Part shown: positions 49,303 to 61,621 of the stretch, piece by piece
Layout: each line of letters starts with the position of its first letter
Numbering within the stretch: the stretch's first letter is position 1
NCBI GenBank assembly: GCA_038502395.1
Contig: JARJIL010000007.1
Coordinates: forward strand, 76,594,821-76,658,820
Length of the DNA stretch: 64,000 nucleotides
DNA from: Dittrichia graveolens
Taxonomy: Eukaryota; Streptophyta; Magnoliopsida; Asterales; Asteraceae
Reading direction: 5' to 3'
Position numbers and translations under genes: made by a program
The notes under the pieces: model-generated
The model's database searches: none
What the model saw: only the letters and a program-made list of their open reading frames with translations
What the model was told of the DNA's origin: nothing

Positions 49303-50039
49303 GGGGGTGTTTGGTTGGAAGGAATTGATAAGAATTGGTGGGAATTGAAATCCAATTCCAACCAATTCATGTGTTTGGTTTAACATTATGGATGGAATTG
49401 GAATTCATGGGATGGAAAACATTCCTTCATTTGAAGGAATTGAAAATCCTTCCACTGCCCTATGGAATTTGAATTCCTTCTTTCTCTCCCGACCAAGTGC
49501 TCAACGGTGACTAGGCTTCAACGACTTTCACCTTCTTCAAGGTCGACGGCGATGTTTGGGCGATTGACCGCCGTCTAGGTCGACGGCGATTTGGGGCTTC
49601 GACGTTCGACGTTCGACTTTCAGCTCCGATTTTCACCTTCGAAGTTCGACTTTCACCTCCGACGTTCGATTTAGGGCTTCGACGTTCAACTTTCACCTCT
49701 GTCTACGTCAACTAGGGCTTCAACGTTCGACTTCCACCTCTGACTTTCACCTTCGATTTTCGACGGTGGGTGATGGAATTTCCTTTCTTCGACAGTGGCG
49801 AAATGGTAGGCGACATTGGGGTGGCAGCGACGACAGTGAGGCGGTGGTGAAAGTGGCGATGGTGGTGGGATGGTGGTGCAGGTCTCATTCGTATTTTGTG
49901 GTGGGGAAGAGAATTCCAATTCCTGGAACCACCAAACACAATAAGCTAGGATTTAGATTCCAAATCAAAATCCTTTGAATTCCAATTCCTTAATGAATTC
50001 CAATTCCATTGAAAAACAATCCGTGAACCAAACGCCCCC
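49303..50039. mobile_element. PIF/Harbinger MITE with a minisatellite-like interior, 737 bp
   Basis: Left end GGGGGTGTTTGGTT and the inverted right end (GGGGGCGTTTGGTT) are TIRs. A TAA duplication flanks it (49300-49302 and 50040-50042). The interior at about 49540-49770 is a degenerate tandem array of words such as ttcgactttcacctccgacg. The TIR-adjacent parts are rich in 'ggaattg/caattcc' inverted words. Confidence 0.7.
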
Positions 50040-50042
50040 TAA

Positions 50043-52049
50043 GTTTTCAAGGTGTGATTTTCAAGTACGAGTGGGTGGACTCGCCACGACATCGTAATCT
50101 AATCACAGATCATCTGTAATGACGGGTGTCGGTTTTCAACATGGTTTGGCGTGAATCCGCAAGATACTACGCGGTGGTGGGATATGTGAAGCTAATCCAC
50201 GTGAAGTTTGAATTTCATATATATACATCCTTACAATATTATATCAATATCTTACTAAAACTTATAAACTCTCAAATATATCCTTAAAACTTAATTTAAT
50301 AGTAATTAAATCATTTTAGAATTAAACAAATAATCTGTAATTCAATTTACAAGTAAAATACACTAAATACCCTTCTTATACCTTTACCATTCTTCTACCC
50401 TTGCCCTTCTTACTTCTTCACGCAATCATTCGACTTGTTGATCCTAGCCGAGAATTGTCCATGATTTGAAATTACCAGATAGAAGGACGTGGACAGTAAA
50501 CAACTAGAGAAGCACACATGTCGATAGAAGCAAACATTTGGATTATAGATAAAAGGAAGCCACATAATCAATCTCGTAGTAAACAAACATAGAAGGAATC
50601 TCGATAGTATGTAGTTACAAAATCATACCTAGGTCAGAAGCAAATCTCCTGATAGCATAGTGATGATAGATTGGTAGCAGGAGAATGGTAGGAGAACGAA
50701 TCGTGGCTTTTATGTACAGGACTAGGTTATTCCACTCAACTATTCATCTAAATAACGAGTGTGAGATTTGCAATCGAGAGTTCTACAATCCATTGGTGCT
50801 ATAATATCAGTCAATCCTTATATGCCCATCTTAAAAAAGAATGGAATGGAAACTCAAATAAGGACCTAAACTTGAAGGATCAATCAAGTAGGAACGATGA
50901 TCTAACATTGTGGCAGGACTTCTGCAATGGGAAGGTCAAAAGCTTCAAAAAAAGAAGGGATCTCAAATCTAATTTTGTTCCCTATTTTATTGTGAAAGAT
51001 GAGATGAAGTGAGTCTCACTTTGTTGCTAACAACACGTATGAGCGGAAACTTTATCTTTGTCGTTGGGCCTTGTTGTGAGATCTTCAGGAGAACGGAGTT
51101 GCTTGATTATGAACAAAGTGAAAGACACCGTTAGCATCGTTACAAGAAGGGAATCATGTAACCCAGCTCCATTGTAAGGATAACTATTTGGTTTTTGATA
51201 GATTTAGGTACTTAAAGTGTATTCAATTTTGTCTTAAATGAGTAATGACGATTTAATATTTATAGTTCAAGCGTTTTATGGCCTTTCACCATAAGACGTG
51301 AGTTGTACTTTTCTGTATAATATCTCTTTCTTGCATTAAATGTCATGTCCTTTCCTAGGTTAAACTATCCGAACAATGTACTTTCTCCCTTGATATATTA
51401 TTAGTATTGTGTTTCGGGTATTAAGTGTTGATTTCGTCTTGTTGTAATCATAAATTGGTGCGTTTTGATAACATCGAATGAGATGGTTCGGTTGGTCATA
51501 TTCATAGGCGGTGGTCCGTCTATACACCATCAAAAGCCTGGTTAGGACTTAGGTGTTACTTAGGACCAATGATCCCATTTTAGCTTTGGAACTAAAGCTT
51601 GTTAGAATCAGGATCATTACTCCGTTAAGCTGGACGTTGGAGACTGGCTAAATATCAAGCCTAAAGAACCAATTAGGCCAGAACCCAGGGGCGAGGACTT
51701 GTTATTATTTTGTTATGCTTAATACTTTTATGTGTAACTGCATTATAAAAAAGTTCAATCATAGTTAAGGTATTTGTAACAAATATTCAAGATGGTGTTG
51801 TACACGAGTTTTTTTAGATAATATTTAAAGTTATCCATATATAAACAAATATTGACGGACAATGAAGATACTAGAAAACAACTTTACCATACTAAACAAT
51901 TTACATCAAATGTTACCGGTATAAACAGCAATACATTTGAGTTATTATAAACACACAAATTATAACTGGATAACGACCTAACAATCAACATATTATAGAA
52001 GACATGATGGACATTGTCTATGAAATTTGTAGTATTCAACAAGAAATCG
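50043..52049. other. Intergenic DNA upstream of the ASN 3' end
   Basis: No supported gene. An 83-codon open frame at 50761-51012 has no recognisable similarity. The AT-rich part around 50330-50420 (actaaataccc, cctttacc) resembles 31960-32010. Confidence 0.4.
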
Positions 52050-54948
52050 CTAGCTCTGAATCACGAGTCCGGGAGTTGAGAGATCTCTCATTCGTGGCAC
52101 ATTATCAATGATGTTTGGTCCTAAGTTCACTGAACCAATTGAACCCGCATTTTTCTTGTATGCAGCATTATGGACCCCGAGTGCAGCCCTACCCGAAGGG
52201 TCGAGATTGTTTGACCAAGAAGCATCCCACTCGATTGCTTTCGCAGTGCTGCAAGCTATACTTGCTCCACCTGGGACGGTCATCTTAGCCGAATTCTACA
52301 AAATATATGTATATATTAGATTGATAAGGCTCAAGTTACTTGAATGACTAGAAGTTAATAATACACGAAACTTGCCTGAGGGAAAAACCGCTCGAAGATC
52401 ATTCGGTAATAATAAGCTTCTTTTGTAACGGGCGTGTTGTGAGGGAAGATATGTGCTGCATGAAGCATCATCTTGTTTGTTACCTACACAAATCAATTAA
52501 GTCGTGTTAGTTTAATTAACTCAAAACCGAACCCGGAGGGTTTTGGATATAGGGGTTAAGGGTATGTATATTTACATGTAATTCAGCATGAGCTTTGAGT
52601 CCATCAATCCAGCTATACCCAACTCCATCACTAAACTGTTCTTTCTGCCTATACAAAATATGCTGCAAGATATCATAAAAAAATGTTCAAAAGATCGAAG
52701 GTCGGGGTTTAAAAGGCACTTTTCATGAAAAACTAAAGATTTTTGAGACCTTCGGCAAGTAAGGTTGATCTTCATCATCGAAAGCCCGTCTAAGAATCCA
52801 TTTCTCGATCCGTTTTTGGTCCATATTGATCTACAACAACATAACCTCATCATCAACCTTAGTACTTCTAATTCAAATCATTATCAAAGATAAATTCATA
52901 ATCTCTTACCATTTTGGCTTCAGGATCGATGCTCATAGCCACATTGATGAATTCTTTATCTAAAAATGGGACTCGGGCTTCCAAACCCCACGCGGATGTT
53001 GATTTATTAGCTCTCAGGCAATCATATTGATGAAGGGCCTTGATCTTTCGACATGTTTCTTCATGGAATTCTTCCTTGTTGGGTGCCTTGTGGAAGTATA
53101 AATAGCCACCAAATATCTCATCGGAACCTTCACCGGAAATTACCATTTTCACACCCAAAGACTTGATCTTACGTGACATAAGAAACATGGGTGTGCTTGC
53201 CCTGATCGTAGTCACATCATATGTCTCGATATGGTAGATCACATCTTCTATTGCATCAATACCATCCTACAACATTACAAAACCAAATATATTCTTTAAA
53301 AAACAAGAAACCTATGGAATGAAATATTTATGATAATAAAAGCCGGTCTAGTCCGGCCCGATGTTAGAGATGGCCGTGGCAGGCCTGACATGAATTGTTA
53401 AATTACCTGAACAGTAAAATGAAACTCGTGATGAACCGTTCCCAAATAATCAGCTACTTCTCTTGCTGCTTTGAGATCAGGTGAACCCTATTTTGAAGTC
53501 AAAGTCGATGATTAATTTGGATCTACACAAATTTGATGTTAACCACATGGTTTCTCTGTTTTTCTATCTATATTTTTATATAAAAAATAATAATTTAAAT
53601 ATTAACTTTAACATATTATTAGAAGGATTTTTTTTCTCTGGATCGGATGACTGACTACCTCAAGGCCGACACAGAAGGAATGAAGCTGAGCTCCCCACTG
53701 CTTAGCTGCTTTCGTACCGGCTAAGTGACGAGCCGTAATAGAAGCGACTAATGACGAATCTAGCCCTCCCGATAACAGAACCCCAAAGGGTACATCAGTC
53801 ATTAGCCTTTTAATCACCGCCTATATTTTCACATAATATATACTTGATTTAATAACCGATCGTAATATATAATTATATTTTCATAGAGTAAACATATGAA
53901 AAATAAAATAAAATAAAAATCTCACGTCTTCAAAAGCACGCCTTAAAACGAGAGGGTCGTACGGAGTAGACGGAATAGCCTCCGAGAACCACGGCGGGTT
54001 GTACCACCGTCTAAAGCCGCCGGTTTTGCTAGAGTACAAGTGTCCAGGTGGAAACACCTCAAAATGCTCACAATCGTCGTTTAAACCTTTAAGTTCAGAC
54101 GAAATCCAAACAGAACCTAAAGAACAAAATCACCATTTTTACTCAGTTACTCTGCAATCTCTATCAAAAACAGAGGAAATAGTTATGATAATCAGATAAT
54201 CACCATCGAGTCCCCAACCAATGTAGAGCGACGTGATTCCAATAGCATCGCGAGCAGCAATGTAAGTATTATTGCGTGTATCCAGTAAAACAAATGAAAA
54301 CATCCCATCCAACATATCAACGAAATTTTCACCATGTTCTTCGTACTATATCAAATAAACAAGTTCAAATATCTCAATACACAAAACCCGCAAAGTTTCG
54401 TAAAATTTCTTGCTAATTACTCACCAAATGGGCGATAACATCACAATCGCTGCCGGTTTTGAAGTGGTGACCTGTCAAACTTTTACGGAGCTCTTCATGG
54501 TTGTATATCTCACCGTTCACCTGCATTTCCGAACAAAAATTGACCTAAAAACCAAACATTGTGACAAATTAAGAAGCTTTTTCATTACGATCATTGTTCT
54601 ACGCACCGTTACAACGATCGTTTCATCTTCGTTAAAAAGGGGTTGATCACCGGAAGCAGGGTCGATGATGGCGAGACGTTGATGCGCCAGATAATTACCA
54701 CCGTGCTGATATATCCCACTCCAATCTGGGCCACGGTGCTTCAATCTGTACAGTAATCGACATAACAAACGAAAATTATACAAACAATTAACTCAATTTC
54801 TTGTTTTTCTTCTTAAGTATTTGTTTCTGGGTTCTAAAATAGATTAGAAATAATTTTGGGAAACATGCCTGCGAGAAAGCTCGAGGACACGAACCCTTTT
54901 GGCCTGAGAATCGTCGGAGCAACCCAACACAGCTAGTATCCCGCACAT
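52050..54948 (-). CDS. ASN: Asparagine synthetase, glutamine-hydrolysing
   Basis: Twelve coding exons on the minus strand (54948-54869, 54745-54607, 54520-54425, 54345-54204, 54116-53926, 53820-53659, 53487-53407, 53266-52910, 52830-52750, 52662-52576, 52483-52376, 52295-52050), giving 589 residues. The enzyme converts aspartate and ATP, with glutamine as nitrogen donor, to asparagine. Evidence: MCGI at the N-terminus (Cys2, the amidotransferase nucleophile), LKHRGPDWSG, NGEIYNHEELR, the ATP-pyrophosphatase loop SGGLDSS at 233-239 and GLEARVPFLDKEF. A long C-terminal tail (to LVIQS) resembles the class I (ASN1-like) isoforms, but the isoform is not fixed. Two introns are GC-AG: AG|GCATGT at 54868 and AG|GCAAGT at 52375; no GT reading keeps the frame. 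No gaps or stops are seen. Confidence 0.97.
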
Positions 54949-55083
54949 GGCTACCCAACAACTAGCGATGCACAATTTACAAGTATTTGATGGGGAGAAA
55001 TTGAAGGATTGGGAGAAGAAGATAACCGAACAAGGGTGAAATGTAAACGTTGAGAATGGTTATCAGCGTCTCTGGTTCGCCGC

Positions 55084-55094
55084 GAATTTATAGA
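55084..55094 (-). promoter_or_regulatory. Putative TATA box of the asparagine synthetase gene
   Basis: The minus strand reads TCTATAAATTC here, about 140 bp upstream of the ATG at 54948, a normal position for a leader of about 110 bp. Inferred from motif and spacing only. Confidence 0.45.
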
Positions 55095-56517
55095 CGGTTC
55101 CGGCGAATGGTCCTTTCTTTTTAATTATTATTTAAATGTGTTTATTGGTTAGGTGATAAGCGGCGACGTTTCTCACTGTTTTCTTATTTTATTTTCTATA
55201 ATTTTTGTTTTTTGTTTTCGGATAAACATTGTTTGATAGTATCATGACAACATGTACGTTGTGCATCCGTGTTTGCACGTGATTAATTATAAATCATACT
55301 AAGATAATTTATATACAGTATTTTTTTACCATACAATAAAATATATATGATCGAACTACAGTATCCTTAATATATGATTGAGATTAATAGTTAGTGAGTT
55401 CATAGGTGTAAAAAATAATAACTGTTATATACAAGTCATCTTCCTAAATCATTGAAGCATGGTTAATATCCACTTTTATGCTTAAAATATTTAATGTCAT
55501 ATTAGCATTACTTTATTTATATTTTATTTTTTACATTTTCATATTTCTACATAAATTTTCAGCACATATGCATACTCCTATGCTTAAATCACCCCCATAG
55601 CCTAATAGTGACAAAAAGAAAAAAAACAAAAGGTGAGCGGGTATAGATGGAGTTTCATGTGTTTTTAGTTCGTACCGGTTTGTATTTTAGTAAGTAATAA
55701 TAGTTTGCTTTTAGTATAAAGTTTCATGTCTCCTTTATTACAACACCAAGTTATGTACGATAAAAACACATATCAAGAAGTAGAGAAGGGTATGGTAAAT
55801 AAATTAACAAGAGGTTTGCTGGATTCGGAGTCTTTTCCATGCTACTTTTTTGCACGTAATATAAATCAATCTTCATGTTTTTAGTTTGTGCACATATTTA
55901 TCAAGTATTCCAAGTAAACCAATCCGTCGCAAACTCTATTTCTATTTACCCATACGATCTTCTCATGTAAGAGTAGAGAAAATAATACTATCAATTCATT
56001 GCGTAAGGGCATTCACATATCAAGTGGCGGCTTGGTGAAAGGTTGAATGTGGTGGCCATTGCACAAGTAGCAGATGTGTTAGTCCAAATTTTTTTCTTTA
56101 ATTTGCGATTTTAGTCTCAATAACTAATTTGTGATTATGTATTGAACTCATCAACTAATGTGCAATTCAAATATAATAATCAATTTGCTATTCATCACGA
56201 AGAGCTGACTTGCGATTTGAACCTAGAGCACAATTTGCGATTGTGTAAATATACACAAGTCCATTTTGCGATTCATGCATCCATCTACCAATTTGTGATT
56301 TCTCAAATCTATTACTATTTTGTGATTGACGACTAGTCCACGTCTACAATTGTAAGCATGTTACACTACCACGCCTGGAGCCCATTAAGCCATTTCCCTT
56401 AAAGGCATAATAACCAATTTGCAATAGTTCTTCTAATGCTAATTCATGATTATTGTTGCGATTTGTGATTACTTCCAACTCAGCTTATAAGGTAATTTGT
56501 GATTGGGGTTCCCTAAC
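55095..56517. other. Intergenic DNA with recurring 'aatttgYgatt' words
   Basis: No gene. Between 56100 and 56510 the decamer-like word aatttgcgatt (with tgtgatt variants) recurs about ten times. The tract resumes at 59063, so the large solo LTR that follows was inserted into it. Confidence 0.4.
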
Positions 56518-56926
56518 TATAACACCCGTTTTTTAAAAAGGTGTGCAATAAGAAATAACATTAGTACTGTTTTAAAATAAGGAAACAACCGGCACAAATA
56601 ATATAAAAATAGTTTTCCTTTGATGTTGCACAAAACTCTCAAACTTGTCCACGTGGAAGCCTCGTCTGTCATATAACCTGAAAAGTATAAACAGCGGAAG
56701 GAATGAACTAGAAAGCCCAGTAAGTAACTCCACAAAGTACTCAAATGATAATAATTAACATGTAAATATAATTTCATCAAAGTATGTCACTCAGGACACT
56801 GTTATCAACACATATCATATACAACATATACAAAATTACAAAGAGGTATATGCATAAATCACATAATCATCCATGATCACCTAATCAATTCATATAATAC
56901 CAATGCAGTGCACTGACGACGATTTC

Positions 56927-57081
56927 ACAATCACATATGACTGCCCAAGGCATCCCAAGGGTCTTATGTCTCTCATAATCACATCTGTTTGTTTAAGGCT
57001 CCCCAAGGGTCTTATGTCTCTCATAATCACATTTGATTGCCCAATGCTCCCCAAGGGTCTTACGTCTTTCATAAATAATCA
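56927..57081. repeat. 48-bp tandem repeat, about 3 copies
   Basis: The word ccccaagggtctta recurs at intervals of 48 bp (56954, 57002, 57050). The unit is preserved with a few substitutions. The period is divisible by three, so the minus strand reads a repeating 16-residue frame (IRPLG), which I do not regard as a gene. Confidence 0.85.
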
Positions 57082-58020
57082 TACAACAATTACACACATA
57101 ATCACATCGATAAGCTATGATATCATCATTATAGCCACACAGGTAATGTTTATAATACCGGTTATCTGCTTACTTTTGTTTTGTTACTCATGGTGTAAGC
57201 ACATATATAAATAGACATCATATAATTACCCTTCTTTACATTACCCGTTTATCTTCCATTCATTTCATTTCACTTTTCCTATTTTAACGAATACACACAC
57301 ACACACACGTCTCTGTTTATATTTATGTACATAGACATAATCCATCATACTTCCTCACATTTGTAATAACACATGTACCTACGATTACTTTTATATTTAA
57401 TACTCTAATATGTACCTTACAGAGGCACTACTCTTCACAATTACTCACGAGTACTTATACCACATGTAGATATGCAATATTAATATATAACACCGTGATA
57501 ACACACTCTCTTTAATCATGTAATTATACATATCATAATTATTTATTTAAAACCCGCAAACTCATAATGTATATATATGTGTATTTATAACATATATATT
57601 TGTAAGAACGCATTCTCTTTAATTATATTAATTATACACATCAACATCACTTATTTAAACCATCGTATATTCTCTACATTTGTGAATTCACGCAATGTTA
57701 ATTATAATTACACATTAAACTGTTGGATTAACCTTTAATTATTAATCTCACTCTCTTCTATTTATTCATTTGGTTTTCATTTATCATTTAATCATTCATA
57801 CTCATTTCTCATCATATATTATAATACCAGAATACTTCACTCTTAGTTACAATAAGGTTTTTGTCTAATATCTCACCGATACTATTATATCCATCTCTAT
57901 TAATTTTGTATACATCTTTATACCCTTTACCAATTAGTTATTGGTAAAGCTTTCAGTATCAACAGATAATATCAAAACATGCAATACATCTCACATTAAT
58001 ATTGATTGCGTACAATCATA

Positions 58021-58240
58021 AATAATTAATATCTCTAAGTACCAGGTTAAGGTACTCACCTGGAGTCCATCACTTCCAAAATGTTCTCTTATCTTTTCCT
58101 TAGGTTCACTAATACCTAATGCATATGATAAATAATTAATATCTCTAAGTACCAGGTTAAGGTACTCACTTGGAGTCCATCACTTCCAAAATGTTCTCTT
58201 ATCTTTTCCTTAGGTTCACTAATACCTAATGCATATGATA
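58021..58240. repeat. 110-bp direct tandem duplication
   Basis: 58021-58130 and 58131-58240 are identical except for one base (cacctgg versus cacttgg). Recent duplication inside the solo LTR. Confidence 0.95.
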
Positions 58241-59057
58241 ATCATTAATCTTTCCCAAGTCTAAACACAACTTCTAAACATTACTCAGAACATGACATGT
58301 CCATGTCCTACTCACAGGTACGCCCGTACTCTTTTGAGAGACGTCCGTGCCCTACACACAGGTACGCCCGTACCCTTTTAAGACACGCCCATGCCTCCTT
58401 AGGTATGCACTAGGGCACGGTTTGTTCTTGAGGAGCACGCCCGTGCCCTTCAATATACAATAGAAATTCGTCTGGAACCTGCTATTTTCCGACCAGAATC
58501 GACTTAATTCACTTCCATGTTATGTCCAATACATAGAAACATCCCCAAAACACTTACCAACTATATTATACAGCGTACTAACACTCTTTGATCATAAATG
58601 GTGAATTAAACTCAATTGACCAATTAATACTTCAAAGCCATAAAACAAGAACACTTACCATCTCCACACTAATTTCCTCCAATCCATATATGTTAATCCT
58701 CCTTTGCTAATCGTCAATCCAACTCCAAGATTCTTTTCAAGATTATAGAGGATATGTATTTGTGTGTGTTTGTTTATGGGAAGAAGTTAAAGAAGGAACA
58801 AAAGAAAGAAAGAAAAGTATAAGTATGAAGGAAAAAAGGAGGTGGCTGCCGACCTATAGGTCGGTGGTCATCTTCTAGTGGGTATCCAGCTCCCCTATCC
58901 GACTTACAACTCAACCATACGCTATCCAAAAATCTCAACGAGGATATATTTGGAATCATTATTTAAAACCATTTAATAATTTACAATTTTTATCCGTTTT
59001 CCTCAACTTTTATTCGCAACTCATTTTAAATATATTTTATAAATTTGGGGTGTTACA

Positions 59058-60162
59058 TTAACAATTTTGCGATTACAATAATCTATGAACATATGCGATA
59101 AAATACCCACACTAACGACACTTTAAAAATTAAAACTCAACAATTACTCAACCATTTTTAATCATTCTTGATTCCATGGATTCTTGCTATTAATCTAATC
59201 AACCCATCATAATTAATTGAATTTTTGTCAACTATTGATGGCTTTAAGGTCGAGTAAGCCCTTGCTTGTGAGTCCCTCGATTGAACCCAAAAGTCATCAA
59301 ATAACCCATTTAAATCTTAGGTAAAAGTTATAAGATCAATGAGGAACTAATCATACATATTTAGGGATGGTTACCTGAAGAGTTCTCGATGTTTTGCAAC
59401 AACAATTGGTGGTGAATGTGCTCACACCCTCCCGGCAGTCCCTTTACAGCCATGAACCCCACACACAGAAATAGCGATGGTGGCTACAGTATCCTCTCAT
59501 TGGGAGTTGTGCCCTAATGAAGGTATTTATACCTTCTTTACATTATTTAAGCCCAAGTCTCTTTTAATTCTCTTAAAAAGCCCTTTTAGCAACCTATTAC
59601 ACATGGCAGCCTAACATAAAGGTACCCATTTCATTAATTAATTTCTCTATTAATAATAATTATATAAGAGGAAACATGTAAATAAACAATATGAAAGTCT
59701 TGTCCTTTTATAAGGTTTTTAATTTACAAAAAAATAAAAAAATCTTTCTCTATCTCTTCTAGATCATGGTCATCCTCCTTCATACCCTAGTTCAACTTTG
59801 GTGCTAAAGGTGGTGACTTTTGGTCTTGATTTAGTGTATGTAGATTGTTTGATTATCTTGTTAGCACACATTGGCGTATAGGAAGCTTTTATGTGTACAA
59901 ATTTTTTCTTATTGTACTTAGTGCATTGGTTAACTGATTGGATTCAATATGGATATGTGGTTCATTTGGAGATCATTGGTTCTGGTGGTATAAACGCATT
60001 ACGTCAAAGACGAGGTGGCAGTGGGGGCAACATAGTAGGATGAACATATTGTTTGTCTCCTGAATCCGATTAAGTTTGGTGCAAAAGGTATATGGCTAGA
60101 ATTAGCTTGTTGGAGATAGGATGGCTGATTTATTGTGTGTGTGAGAGGGAGAGAGAGAGAGA

Positions 60163-60193
<31 letters not shown>

Positions 60194-61616
60194 TGTGTGT
60201 GTGTGAGCTAAAAACACATATTAGTGATGGCACATAAGCCGGAGGCATAAGAGGTAAAGATGTCAAAAGGAGGTGTAAGTCGTCAATGGTGAAGGCGTGA
60301 GAGAAGGTGAAGGGATATGATTATCTTATTTATCCCATGAACAAATATAATGACATATCCAATATATACTATCTAACAATATTTCTTTTTAGTAATTTAT
60401 CCAATAAAGTAATTTCTCGTCAAATAATCCGCTAATGATCATACATGTTATATGAGCTTTTACTATCTTATGACATTGTATATGGTGTAATGATGTTAAG
60501 TCTATGCACACAATCCATCGATCATTTTGATCGAAATGCTGAGCAAGTAGATTTGGAAAAGAGGACAATGAAGCTTCGGTTGTTGAAGTTTTGTTTGGAT
60601 TTTGATTTTGAATAATTAAGTCCTAGATCCTAATGAGCCTAAATTTAGCCTTTTATGTATATATATTCACCTTATATAATAAACAATTGATGAAGAAATA
60701 ATGTTGAAGACGATTGACAATTTAATCATGAAAATGTGTCGCTAGTAAAAGTAGGTTTCTTTAGCGTTTTTTTATATGCCATAATATATAATAATATCAA
60801 GTTACTATAATTTATTAATTAAAATATTACAATTACAATTAAAATAAATATGTTAATTTTTTTAGAAAATAGATAATCAACCCATATCAACGATAAATAC
60901 ATCTATTGTCCTATTAGCATTTTTGTCAATAAGACACTTTACACAAGTTTACCACTTTAGTTGTGTTTCAATAAGACAAAATTTATGTGAAATAACCAAT
61001 TACCTAAATCACTTTACGTGACATGACCACATTTTGCTTGCGTAAAACTAAATAGAGATTTTATAATTTTATAACAAGAAGATATATGATAATATAAGAT
61101 CTTAATTACCAATAGATGAGTATTTGAAGTAACCGGCTGTTATTATTTATAGAACTATATAACAGAGTAGAGAAAGTTATAATTTTCAAAATCCCGATTA
61201 CATATAAGAAACTAATATGTTACTATTTGTTAACTAACTTCTAACAGGTAACTAACTAGTCGTCCTTTTCGATTAGACGTGTAACAATATAATTGAGGTC
61301 CTTGAATAGAAGATTCAACCAACACTAATACATACAACTTTTTGGACATTGAAATCTCCAACTAAGAGGAGTAGCTTTTAAAAAAAATTCCAACTTAATT
61401 TTCTCTATAATGATGAATCCTATCATGTACCGGCGACAAGTATGTAACACAGCTTGAGTAGTAAATTCTTGTGCTATAAATATATAAGGGGTTTAAAAGT
61501 ACATGTTTTAACTACCAAAGAAATAATAATCCCTAAAGAAGCAAATGCAAGGTTCATTAAGTATGAATCGAATTATTTTGATATTTAAGTTTTATATTTT
61601 CAATCAAATATAATCA
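59058..61616. other. Intergenic DNA
   Basis: No supported gene. A (GA)n/(GT)n compound microsatellite lies at 60134-60206. No transposon ends were recognised. Confidence 0.4.
60134..60206. repeat. Compound GT/GA microsatellite
   Basis: Alternating runs of gtgtgt and gagaga. Confidence 0.9.
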
Positions 61617-61621
61617 TAAGT

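Larger units (their letters stand above)
56518..59057 (-). mobile_element. Gypsy-like solo LTR, 2540 bp
   Basis: On the minus strand it begins TGTAACACCCCAAATTTA and ends GGTGTTATA. Flanking 5-mers are ctaac and ttaac, so the duplication is imperfect. It contains the 'cacgcccgtgc'-type word array (58310-58450), a 48-bp tandem repeat and a 110-bp duplication. Minus orientation is suggested by comparing its TATA/leader-like segment with that of the 44083-45490 copy. Confidence 0.75.

Noticed and set aside
49511..49978. Several overlapping open frames on both strands
   Set aside because: Produced by the GC-richer minisatellite interior of a Harbinger MITE.
50761..51012. 83-codon open frame
   Set aside because: No similarity or splice context recognised; not annotated as a gene.
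56890..57072. Minus-strand frame with 16-residue repeats
   Set aside because: Arises from a 48-bp tandem repeat inside a solo LTR; no start context or conservation.
59999..60217. Open frame with His-Thr repeats
   Set aside because: Direct product of a GT/GA microsatellite.
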